Of a DNA stretch of 64,000 nucleotides, positions 43,311 through 50,799 are shown piece by piece. The translations under genes were made by a program, and so were the position numbers. Position 1 is the stretch's first letter, and each line of letters begins with the position of its first letter. The notes under the pieces were generated by a model. The model saw nothing but the letters and a program-made list of their open reading frames with translations, was not told where the DNA came from and searched no databases. Origin of the DNA: Nitrogeniibacter sp050293885. GTDB lineage: Bacteria; Pseudomonadota; Gammaproteobacteria; Burkholderiales; Rhodocyclaceae. The stretch lies in NCBI GenBank assembly GCA_050293885.1, contig JBNKNO010000007.1, positions 1 to 64,000 of the forward strand, given 5' to 3'.

Positions 43311-44333
43311 CTACCCGCCGATATACGACATCTCGATCCGCTTCAGCGGCCGGGTGTGTTCGGAGCGGACCTCCGAGTAGCGATCGCCGCGTTTGCGCCA
43401 CAGTGTGCGGATCATGCCCGTCAGTTCTTCATCGCTGGCGCCGTCTCGTAGCGGCGTGCGCAGATCGAAACCCTCGGTGGCGAACAGGCAGGTGAACAGC
43501 TTGCCTTCGGTGGACAGCCGAATGCGGCTGCAATCTCGGCAGAAGGCTTGGGTGACCGAGGAAATGACGCCGATTTCACCCTCGCCATCGACATAGCGCC
43601 AGCGCTCGGCGACTTCGCCGGTGTAATTCGGTTCTGCCACTTCGAGCGGGTAGCGTGCGTGAATGCGCTCGATGACCTCGCGTGAGGGCACCACGTCGTC
43701 CATCCGCCAGCCGTTGCTGCTGCCGACATCCATGAATTCGATGAAGCGAAGCACATGACCCGTGCCGCGAAAGCGCTCGGCCATGGCAAGGATCTGATCA
43801 TCGTTGACGCCGCGCTTGACCACCATGTTGACCTTGACCGGGGCCAGTCCGGCGTCGCGCGCGGCATCGATGCCGGTGATAACGTCCTCGACCGGCAGAT
43901 CCACGTCGGCGATCTTCTGGAAGGTCTCATCGTCGAGCGCATCGAGGCTGACGGTAACGCGATGCAGCCCGGCGGCCGCCAGCTTGGGCGCCATGCGCGG
44001 CAACAGCACGCCGTTGCTGGTGAGCGTCAGCTCCAAGTCGGGTATGTTGGTGAGTGCCTCGACGAGCTTGTCCACATTGCGTCGAAGCAGCGGTTCGCCG
44101 CCGGTGATGCGGATCTTCTTGACGCCCAGTTGGTTGAAGACGCGCGCGATGCGCACCAACTCTTCAAAACTCAACAGCTCCGAGCGCGCAAGAAACTGGT
44201 AATCCTTGTCGAACACGGATCGCGGCATGCAATATTCGCAGCGAAAATTGCATCGGTCGGTGACGGAAATACGCAGATCGCGAATCGGGCGACCCAAGGT
44301 GTCAACGAGGGGGGCAGGGTCAGGTGTTGTCAT
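43311..44333 (-). CDS. moaA: GTP 3',8-cyclase MoaA (molybdenum cofactor synthesis)
   Basis: A 340-residue radical-SAM enzyme for the first step of molybdopterin synthesis (GTP to 3',8-cyclo-dihydro-GTP). The radical-SAM cluster is C28, C32, C35 in TDRCNFRCEYCMP; the second cluster is in AFCRDCSRIRL...FTCLF. The C-terminal di-glycine needed for activity is present (SYIGG). No molybdenum-cofactor riboswitch was seen in the 160-bp upstream region. Confidence 0.96.
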   Translation of the reverse strand: MTTPDPAPLVDTLGRPIRDLRISVTDRCNFRCEYCMPRSVFDKDYQFLARSELLSFEELVRIARVFNQLGVKKIRITGGEPLLRRNVDKLVEALTNIPDLELTLTSNGVLLPRMAPKLAAAGLHRVTVSLDALDDETFQKIADVDLPVEDVITGIDAARDAGLAPVKVNMVVKRGVNDDQILAMAERFRGTGHVLRFIEFMDVGSSNGWRMDDVVPSREVIERIHARYPLEVAEPNYTGEVAERWRYVDGEGEIGVISSVTQAFCRDCSRIRLSTEGKLFTCLFATEGFDLRTPLRDGASDEELTGMIRTLWRKRGDRYSEVRSEHTRPLKRIEMSYIGG

Positions 44334-44457
44334 GCTATGAATTTAGCTCATGCAACAGTTTCATGTCAGAGTGCCGATGTTATATCAACGTTCGACAAAT
44401 GGGCGCATGCCGTGACACGAACTGCCGGCTAAACTACGATGACGTCTGGAAATGAGA

Positions 44458-44485
44458 AAGGGGCTGCCGCACGCGACAACCCCTT
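44458..44485 (-). terminator. Weak terminator after tRNA-Asn
   Basis: Arms AAGGGG / CCCCTT (6 bp) with a 16-nt loop, followed on the minus strand by TCTCATTT. It lies about 10 bases past the tRNA 3' end. Confidence 0.4.
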
Positions 44486-44494
44486 GTATTCAGC

Positions 44495-44570
44495 TGGCTC
44501 CCCGACCTGGGCTCGAACCAGGGACACACGGATTAACAGTCCGTTGCTCTACCAACTGAGCTATCGGGGA
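44495..44570 (-). tRNA. tRNA-Asn (anticodon GTT)
   Basis: A 76-nt cloverleaf including the encoded CCA. Acceptor arms TCCCCGA / TCGGGGA pair perfectly with discriminator G. The anticodon loop is CTGTTAATC, giving GTT, and the T-loop GTTCGAGCC is standard. It lies between moaA and the AsmA-like gene, with a perfect consensus promoter 16 bases upstream of its 5' end. Confidence 0.97.
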
Positions 44571-44585
44571 ACTGAAGAAGCGCGA

Positions 44586-44614
44586 ATTATAGAAATGAGA
44601 CCTTCGAGTGTCAA
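44586..44614 (-). promoter_or_regulatory. Perfect sigma70 promoter of tRNA-Asn
   Basis: On the minus strand: TTGACA (44614-44609), exactly 17 bp, TATAAT (44591-44586), then a GC-rich discriminator. Transcription should start near 44579, about 9 bases before the mature tRNA. Confidence 0.9.
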
Positions 44615-44680
44615 GGTTTTTTGTGCGAAAATGCTGTTCGCCTAACGGCAATCGTGCAACGCTGTTTCGGGGTATTTTTG

Positions 44681-46801
44681 ATGGCGCAGGAACATATCGT
44701 TTATGTCAGGACCGATGAGGGTGAAACGCACGCGCGCCACCCCCGTTCGGTCAGCTCGCATGAATTGCGCGCGATGCTTCTGCTTGTTGACGGCCGGCTG
44801 TCAGTTCGCGAACTGAAACGACGTTTCGGTTCGTCGCTGGCGATCGACACTGCCGTCACCGAGTTGCTCAGGCTCGGCTGGATTCGCCCGGAAGGCGACA
44901 AACCAGGCGTTGATCTCGACTTTGTGGATCGCAACACCACCGACCAGGACGTGGATGCGGTGGAAGCGCCGCCCGAAGTTGCCAAGGCGGATAGCCCCCA
45001 GGAGGCGACGCAGGCTACCGACACCGCAGCGGACGCTTCTGCTGAAGTCGCCGAAGTCGATTTTGAACTGGAGCCCGATCCGGAGCCCGAACCCGATCCG
45101 GAGCCGGAGCCCGAGCCGGAGCCCGAGCCGGAGCCCGATCCGGAGCCCGAACCGGAGCCCGAACCCGAGCCCGAACCCGATCCCGAACCCGAGCCCGAGC
45201 CCGAGCCGAAACCCGAGCCGAAACCCGAGCCGAAACCCGAGCCGAAACCCGAGCCGAAACCCGAGCCCGTTTGGACGGAACCCCGGCTTGAGCTGCACGA
45301 GATCGATTCTCCGTATGACGATGACCTGGAACCCATCATTGGCGATGGTGAGGTCTCCGTGGCCAGGGAAGAGGCGCCGACGCCCCTCCCTGAGTATCGT
45401 GGGCCGAATCTGGTGGATCGCTCACGTGGTGGCGTTATCGCGGCGCGATACTTCGTCAGTCGGCTGTGGCGGACGCTCTTGCCACTCGCCGCGATCGGGG
45501 CGGTCGCGGCACTTGTCGTCGCGGCATTTCTATTGCCGGCGCGGTACCGGCCGGACGTCGAGGCGGCGCTGGCCCGTCATGTTGGCGCACCGGTCACGTT
45601 TGAATCCTTGAGTCTTTCGCCGCAAGGCGGCGGGAGCCTCGAATTGAGCGACCTGCGTGTAGACGAGATGCCTTCGATACATGCGACGAGTCTCTTGCTC
45701 GTGCCCGACTGGCGTGCCTCGATTCACGCCATGGCCTGGCGGTTCAAGGTGCGTTTGTCGGGGCTTCGTGGCACGCCAGACGCGCTCGGAAAGCTCATGT
45801 CGGCAAAACTGGATGACGGCACGATCACGGGCGTCGACCTGAACAATGCAGGCGTTGAGGTCGGAAGCGAGCTCTGGAGTGGTCTCTACGGCGCGCTCCC
45901 CCTCAGCAACACGCGCAATGCGACGCTGACCAGTGCCGATCATGCACTTACAGTGCAAGTCAGCGCTGTCGACGGTGGTTTGCATGTCGATGTTGTCGCC
46001 ACCAATCGTCCCTTGGCGGTATTCCCGAAATTGAAGCTCGACAGCTATCAGCTTGTTGGCATGCTAGGGAGAGATGCGCTGTCGGTGAATCAGTTTGATG
46101 CAGGTGTATTTGGCGGCAAACTCAGCGCGACCGGCCAGATGCGCTACGACGCCGGCGTGGTGTTGGATGTGGATATCACGCTTGGCAAGATGGATGCCGC
46201 GCGTTTGCTCGGTGCGTTGGGTAGTGCCGTGCGGCTCGACGGTCCTGTCGATGGTGAATTCAAGTTGCACGCGACCGGGGCGCAGCCGGCCAGTGTTGTT
46301 GCCGCCGAGGCGCTGGCGGGCACGTTCAGCATCGAGACCGGCATCCTCGGCGGGATGGATTTCGGCGCGGCGCTACGCGAGCGCGGGATGGGAAAGATCC
46401 AGGGAGGCGAAACTCGTTTCGAGCGGCTCGCGGGCGCGTTTGAGCTCGGTACAAAGGAAACGGCCGTGAAATTGACACGCCTGGATGCCGGCGCGTTGGA
46501 AGCCAATGGCCGTATCGTGATTGGTCCGCAGGAAGGCTTGTCGGGGCGAGTGAATGCCGCGGTGGTTTCGGCGGGGCGCAACGTGCGGGTGCCGGTGACG
46601 GTATCCGGCTCGCTTGCGGCGCCGGTGCTCGAGACACCCAAGCCCGTCGCACCGCCGAGCGTTGCGTCCGTTCCGGCCGAGCCGGAGGGTGCCCAGGAGG
46701 GTGCAGACGCGAACTCGCTGGAGGCGCCGGCTGTGAGTGCCGAGGAGCAATTCGAGGTGCCGGTGGAGCCAGGCGATCTGCGGCCGGCGACCGTGCAATA
46801 A
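44681..46801 (+). CDS. Winged-helix / EP-rich linker / AsmA-like membrane protein
   Basis: A 706-residue protein with an unusual layout. Residues ~27-72 look like a small winged helix (LRAMLLLVDGRLSVRELKRR, then a second helix and LLRLGWIRPEG). Residues 131-196 are 33 consecutive EP/DP/KP dipeptides. Residues ~265-286 form one membrane segment after Arg-rich residues, predicting an inside N-terminus. The rest matches AsmA: RPDVEAALARHVGAPVTFESLSL just after the membrane, and repeats of the form AARLLGALGSAVRLDGPVDGEFKLHATG, ending NVRVPVTVSGSLAAPVL. An AsmA role (lipid transport or envelope assembly) and a cytosolic regulatory domain are inferences. The ATG at 44681 is taken over 44621. Confidence 0.8.
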   Translation: MAQEHIVYVRTDEGETHARHPRSVSSHELRAMLLLVDGRLSVRELKRRFGSSLAIDTAVTELLRLGWIRPEGDKPGVDLDFVDRNTTDQDVDAVEAPPEVAKADSPQEATQATDTAADASAEVAEVDFELEPDPEPEPDPEPEPEPEPEPEPDPEPEPEPEPEPEPDPEPEPEPEPKPEPKPEPKPEPKPEPKPEPVWTEPRLELHEIDSPYDDDLEPIIGDGEVSVAREEAPTPLPEYRGPNLVDRSRGGVIAARYFVSRLWRTLLPLAAIGAVAALVVAAFLLPARYRPDVEAALARHVGAPVTFESLSLSPQGGGSLELSDLRVDEMPSIHATSLLLVPDWRASIHAMAWRFKVRLSGLRGTPDALGKLMSAKLDDGTITGVDLNNAGVEVGSELWSGLYGALPLSNTRNATLTSADHALTVQVSAVDGGLHVDVVATNRPLAVFPKLKLDSYQLVGMLGRDALSVNQFDAGVFGGKLSATGQMRYDAGVVLDVDITLGKMDAARLLGALGSAVRLDGPVDGEFKLHATGAQPASVVAAEALAGTFSIETGILGGMDFGAALRERGMGKIQGGETRFERLAGAFELGTKETAVKLTRLDAGALEANGRIVIGPQEGLSGRVNAAVVSAGRNVRVPVTVSGSLAAPVLETPKPVAPPSVASVPAEPEGAQEGADANSLEAPAVSAEEQFEVPVEPGDLRPATVQ
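45071..45268 (+). repeat. EP/DP/KP-coding low-complexity repeat (with five 12-bp tandem units)
   Basis: A 198-bp stretch coding 33 X-Pro dipeptides. The last part, 45203-45262, is five exact copies of the 12-mer GAGCCGAAACCC. The charge changes from acidic (EP/DP) to mixed (KP/EP) along the linker. Such DNA is prone to slippage. Confidence 0.9.
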
Positions 46802-46828
46802 AAAAACGGCGCCAGACGGCGCCGTTTT
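46801..46828. terminator. Bidirectional terminator between the AsmA-like and aminotransferase genes
   Basis: Arms AAAACGGCGCC (46803-46813) and GGCGCCGTTTT (46818-46828), an 11-bp stem with a 4-nt loop; T-runs are found on both strands. Confidence 0.88.
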
Positions 46829-46852
46829 CTTGTTCGAATCCGCGGGTGTCGA

Positions 46853-48061
46853 TCAGTCTCTGACCACTTGCGCGATGGCGTTGGCGACGTAGTCGATGTT
46901 GTGCGAATTGAGCGCGGCAAGGCAGATACGGCCCGACGATACGGCGTAGATGCCGAAGTCGTGCTTGAGTCGCTCTACCTGTTCGGCTGTGAGCCCCGTG
47001 AACGAGAACATGCCACGCTGACGCACGACAAACGAGAAGTCCTGCTCGACGCCCGCGGCCACGATTTTTTCGACCAGCGAAGCGCGCATCTGACGAATGC
47101 GGTCGCGCATGCCGGCCAGTTCGTCTTCCCATTGCTTGCGCAAATTGGCGTCGGAGAGCACGGCCGCGACGATGGCGCCACCGTGTGTCGGCGGGTTGGA
47201 GTAGTTGGTGCGCACGACGCGCTTGATTTGCGACAGCACCCGGGTGGAGGTTTCCTTGTTGTCGGTCACCACCGTGAGCGCGCCCACACGTTCGCCATAC
47301 AGCGAGAACGATTTGGAGAAAGAGCTGGAGACGAAGAACTCCAGGCCGGACTGGGCGAACAGGCGGAGTACCACGGCGTCCGGTTCGATGCCGTCGGCAA
47401 ACCCCTGATAGGCCATGTCGATGAAGGCGACCAGACCCTGCTCGCGAATGACTTCGACGACTTGAGCCCACTGTGAGGCGTTCAGATCGGCGCCGGTCGG
47501 ATTGTGGCAGCAGGCGTGCAGCACGATGATCGAGCCGGCCGCGGCAGAACGCAGCCCGCCCAGCATGGCATCGAAATCGACGCCTCGTGTGCTGGCGTCG
47601 TAGTAGGGGTAGGTGTCGACCTCGAAACCGGCGGCCTCGAACAGCGCGCGATGGTTCTCCCAACTTGGATTGGAGATGTACACTTTCGCTTGCGGGTCGA
47701 TGCGATGGAGAAAGTCCGCGCCGACTTTCAGGGCGCCGGTGCCGCCCAGTGCCTCGACGGTAATGGCGCGGCCGGCGCTGACGAGTTCGGAGTCGCTGCC
47801 GAACAGCAGCGTCTGAACGGCCTTGTTGTAAACCTGTGCGCCTTCGATGGGCTGGTAACCGCGTGGCGGCGCGGCCTGCAGACGCACTTCCTCGGCAGTT
47901 TTTACTGCGCCCAACAAGGGGATTTTGCCGTTGTCGTCGTAGTAGACGCCGACGCCCAGATTCACTTTTTCGGCGCGGGTGTCAGCCTGGTAGGCTTCGT
48001 TCAGGCCGAGAATCGGGTCGCGTGGGGCCATTTCCACTGCGGCAAAGATCGACGAGGTCAT
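46853..48061 (-). CDS. tyrB: Aromatic/aspartate aminotransferase (TyrB/AspC family)
   Basis: A 402-residue PLP enzyme transferring amino groups between aromatic amino acids or aspartate and 2-oxoglutarate. The class I beta/gamma-proteobacterial pattern is seen: NLGVGVYYDDNGKIP, LHACCHNPTGAD, the PLP lysine in SSSFSKSFSLYGERVG, and the C-terminal MFSFTGLT and GRICLAALN with the carboxylate-binding Arg. The ATG at 48061 is chosen because GGAG lies 5-6 bases upstream; an ATG at 48085 lacks one. TyrB rather than AspC is a preference only. It is divergent from uvrB. Confidence 0.88.
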   Translation of the reverse strand: MTSSIFAAVEMAPRDPILGLNEAYQADTRAEKVNLGVGVYYDDNGKIPLLGAVKTAEEVRLQAAPPRGYQPIEGAQVYNKAVQTLLFGSDSELVSAGRAITVEALGGTGALKVGADFLHRIDPQAKVYISNPSWENHRALFEAAGFEVDTYPYYDASTRGVDFDAMLGGLRSAAAGSIIVLHACCHNPTGADLNASQWAQVVEVIREQGLVAFIDMAYQGFADGIEPDAVVLRLFAQSGLEFFVSSSFSKSFSLYGERVGALTVVTDNKETSTRVLSQIKRVVRTNYSNPPTHGGAIVAAVLSDANLRKQWEDELAGMRDRIRQMRASLVEKIVAAGVEQDFSFVVRQRGMFSFTGLTAEQVERLKHDFGIYAVSSGRICLAALNSHNIDYVANAIAQVVRD

Positions 48062-48168
48062 GTCTGCTCCATCAGCTTGCGTCATATCGGGTGACGCGGA
48101 ATAATCAAAAGTTCGTTTGGCTCCGCGGACACCACTTGTGGCAGTGCCGCAAAAGTGAAAATTCTAGC

Positions 48169-50241
48169 ATGTCGGACGCTTCAAATTCGGCGCGGGTTGT
48201 GACCTTCGAGGGCAGTCCGTTTCGTTTGCACCAGCCGTTCCCGCCGGCGGGCGATCAGCCGCAGGCAATCGACGCGCTTGTCGAGGGCATTGATGATGGA
48301 TTGATGTACCAGACGCTGCTCGGCGTGACCGGTTCTGGCAAGACTTTCACCATGGCCAACGTCATTGCGCGCTGCGGTCGACCCGCGCTGGTGCTGGCGC
48401 ACAACAAGACGTTGGCCGCCCAGCTTTACTCCGAGTTTCGTGAGTTCCTGCCCGAGAACGCCGTCGAGTATTTCGTTTCCTACTACGACTACTATCAGCC
48501 CGAAGCCTATGTGCCTTCTCGCGATCTGTTCATCGAGAAGGATTCGAGCATCAACGAGCATATCGAGCAGATGCGCCTGAGCGCGACCAAAAGCCTGATG
48601 GAGCGGCGTGATGTGGTGATCGTCGCCACCGTGTCGTGTATCTACGGTATTGGCGATCCGGTCGACTACCACAGCATGGTGCTGCATCTGCGTGAAGGCG
48701 AAAAGATGGCGCATCGGGATCTCGTGCGCCGGCTGGTGACGATGCAATACACCCGGGCCGATGTCGATTTTCGCCGTGGCACCTTTCGCGTGCGTGGCGA
48801 CGTGATCGATATCTTTCCGGCCGAGAACGCCGAGCTGGCCGTGCGTGTCGAGATGTTCGACGATGAGGTCGAGCACCTCACGCTGTTCGATCCGCTGACC
48901 GGTCACCTCAAGCACAAGCTGACTCGCTTTACGGTCTACCCCTCCAGCCATTACGTCACGCCGCGGGCAACCGTGCTGCGGGCGATGGACGGCATCAAGG
49001 CCGAGCTGCGCGAGCGCGTGGCGACGTTTCAACAGGCACAGAAGCTGGTGGAGGCGCAGCGTATCGAGCAGCGCACCCGCTTCGATCTGGAAATGCTCAA
49101 CGAGCTGGGCTTCTGCAAGGGCATCGAGAACTACTCCCGCCACCTTTCCGGCCGCGCCCCTGGTGAGCCGCCGCCGACGCTCATCGACTATCTTCCGCCC
49201 GACGGACTGCTGTTTGTCGACGAGTCGCATGTGAGCATTCCGCAGGTCGGCGCGATGTACAAGGGCGACCGTTCGCGCAAGGAAAATCTGGTCGAATACG
49301 GTTTCCGGCTGCCCTCGGCAGTGGACAATCGGCCGCTCAAGTTCGAAGAATTCGAAAAACTGATGCCGCAGACGGTGTTCATTTCGGCCACCCCGGCCGA
49401 CTACGAGGCACAACACCAGGGGCAGGTGGTCGAGCAGGTGGTGCGGCCGACCGGCTTGATCGACCCCGAGGTGCTGGTGCTGCCGGCGATCACGCAGGTG
49501 GATGACTTGCTGTCGCAGATCAAGCGGCGAGTGGCGGTCGAAGAGCGTGTGCTGGTGACGACGCTCACCAAGCGGATGTCCGAGGATCTGACCGATTACC
49601 TCGCGGAAAACGGCATTCGCGTGCGTTACCTGCATTCGGACATCGATACCGTCGAACGGGTCGAAATCATTCGCGATCTGCGTCTCGGGCATTTCGACGT
49701 GCTGGTCGGCATCAACCTCTTGCGCGAGGGGTTGGACATCCCCGAAGTGTCGCTGGTGGCCATTCTTGATGCCGACAAGGAGGGCTTCCTGCGCTCCGAA
49801 CGCTCGCTCATCCAGACCATCGGGCGCGCCGCCCGTCACGTCAACGGCCAAGCCATCCTGTACGCCGACCGTATCACCAAGTCGATGAAGCGCGCGATGG
49901 ACGAAACCGAACGTCGGCGCACGAAACAGATCGAATTCAACCAGCAACACGGCATTACGCCGACCTCGGTGACCAAGCGCATCAAGGACATCATCGACGG
50001 GGTGTACTCGCCTCAGCAGGGGGATGATGTCGCCAAGGCAACGGCGGCGCGGACCGATTACGCGGCGATGGATGAAAAGGCCCTGGCCAAGGCGATTCGC
50101 CAGTTGGAGAAGAAGATGCAGGAGGCGGCACGCAATCTGGAATTTGAGGCGGCGGCGTCGGTACGAGACGAATTGTTCCGGCTGCGGGCGCAGGCGTTTG
50201 GTGCCGACCAGCATGGGCCGGATGAACAGGAGGCGACATGA
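48169..50241 (+). CDS. uvrB: Excinuclease ABC subunit B
   Basis: A 690-residue damage-verification helicase of nucleotide excision repair. Walker A GVTGSGKT is at residues 52-59, and the DNA-inserting beta hairpin is YYDYYQPEAYVPSRDLFIEKD. Helicase motifs continue (FVDESH, TLTKRMSEDLTDYL, LHSDIDTVERVEI, QTIGRAARH). The C-terminal UVR motif that binds UvrC is in the last 50 residues (LEKKMQEAARNLEFEAAASVRDE). Start at 48169 gives the family N-terminus; no clear Shine-Dalgarno and no LexA box were seen. Its stop overlaps the phosphatase start (ATGA). Confidence 0.97.
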   Translation: MSDASNSARVVTFEGSPFRLHQPFPPAGDQPQAIDALVEGIDDGLMYQTLLGVTGSGKTFTMANVIARCGRPALVLAHNKTLAAQLYSEFREFLPENAVEYFVSYYDYYQPEAYVPSRDLFIEKDSSINEHIEQMRLSATKSLMERRDVVIVATVSCIYGIGDPVDYHSMVLHLREGEKMAHRDLVRRLVTMQYTRADVDFRRGTFRVRGDVIDIFPAENAELAVRVEMFDDEVEHLTLFDPLTGHLKHKLTRFTVYPSSHYVTPRATVLRAMDGIKAELRERVATFQQAQKLVEAQRIEQRTRFDLEMLNELGFCKGIENYSRHLSGRAPGEPPPTLIDYLPPDGLLFVDESHVSIPQVGAMYKGDRSRKENLVEYGFRLPSAVDNRPLKFEEFEKLMPQTVFISATPADYEAQHQGQVVEQVVRPTGLIDPEVLVLPAITQVDDLLSQIKRRVAVEERVLVTTLTKRMSEDLTDYLAENGIRVRYLHSDIDTVERVEIIRDLRLGHFDVLVGINLLREGLDIPEVSLVAILDADKEGFLRSERSLIQTIGRAARHVNGQAILYADRITKSMKRAMDETERRRTKQIEFNQQHGITPTSVTKRIKDIIDGVYSPQQGDDVAKATAARTDYAAMDEKALAKAIRQLEKKMQEAARNLEFEAAASVRDELFRLRAQAFGADQHGPDEQEAT

Positions 50242-50714
50242 TTCGTCGCATCCTGTTCGTGTGCACGGGGAACATCTGCCGCTCGCCCACGGCCGAGGCG
50301 GTCGCTCGTCACTGGTTGCGCATGGTCGGGCTCGATGGCACGGTCAGTGTCGATTCGGCGGGCATTCAGGGCTATCACGCCGGCGAGGCGCCCGACGCGC
50401 GGAGTCAACGCGCGGCGGCACTGCGTGGGTATGACCTGTCTCGATTACGTGCGCGCAAGCTCAGTGCCAACGATTACGAATCGTTCGATTTGCTGCTGGC
50501 AATGGATCAAGGCCATCTCGACTACATGCGGAGAAAATGCCCGCCACCACATCTGCAGAAGGTGCGCCTGTTTCTGGAGTTCGCAGATGAGCTTGCGCAA
50601 CGCGAGGTGCCCGATCCGTATTACGGCGGCAACGCGGGATTCGATGGCGTGCTCGATTTGTGTGAGCGCGGTGTTCAGGGCTTGATCGATACCCTGCGCG
50701 AGCACCATTCCTGA
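50238..50714 (+). CDS. Low-molecular-weight protein-tyrosine phosphatase
   Basis: A 158-residue cytosolic phosphatase. The P-loop CX5R(S) is C9-T-G-N-I-C-R15-S16, and the general-acid Asp is in VPDPYYGG. Length and motifs fit the LMW-PTP/YfkJ group rather than the arsenate reductases. Targets in bacteria include tyrosine kinases of capsule synthesis, but none is near. It overlaps uvrB by four bases, so it is translationally coupled to it. A bidirectional terminator follows. Confidence 0.93.
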   Translation: MIRRILFVCTGNICRSPTAEAVARHWLRMVGLDGTVSVDSAGIQGYHAGEAPDARSQRAAALRGYDLSRLRARKLSANDYESFDLLLAMDQGHLDYMRRKCPPPHLQKVRLFLEFADELAQREVPDPYYGGNAGFDGVLDLCERGVQGLIDTLREHHS

Positions 50715-50752
50715 CGGTGATTTCGCGTGTGCGCGCGCGTCGCGCAGAAAGT

Positions 50753-50785
50753 AAAAAGCCCGCCAGGATATGGCGGGCTTTTTTT
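50753..50785. terminator. Bidirectional terminator between the phosphatase gene and rne
   Basis: Arms AAAAAGCCCGCCA and TGGCGGGCTTTTT (left arm from 50753, right arm from 50771) with a 5-nt loop and T-runs on both strands. Confidence 0.9.
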
Positions 50786-50799
50786 GATGCGCATCAGAC

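Noticed and set aside
44334..44494. Molybdenum-cofactor riboswitch before moaA
   Set aside because: The region lacks the conserved extended stem structure; only a short terminator-like hairpin of the tRNA is seen.
45071..45268. CRISPR-like or intergenic repeat array
   Set aside because: The repeats have no spacers, are in frame and encode an X-Pro linker.
48062..48168. LexA (SOS) box before uvrB
   Set aside because: No CTGT-N8-ACAG type sequence is visible in the uvrB upstream region.
48181..50214. Long antisense frame opposite uvrB
   Set aside because: It mirrors uvrB codon structure and has no family resemblance; uvrB motifs are complete on the other strand.
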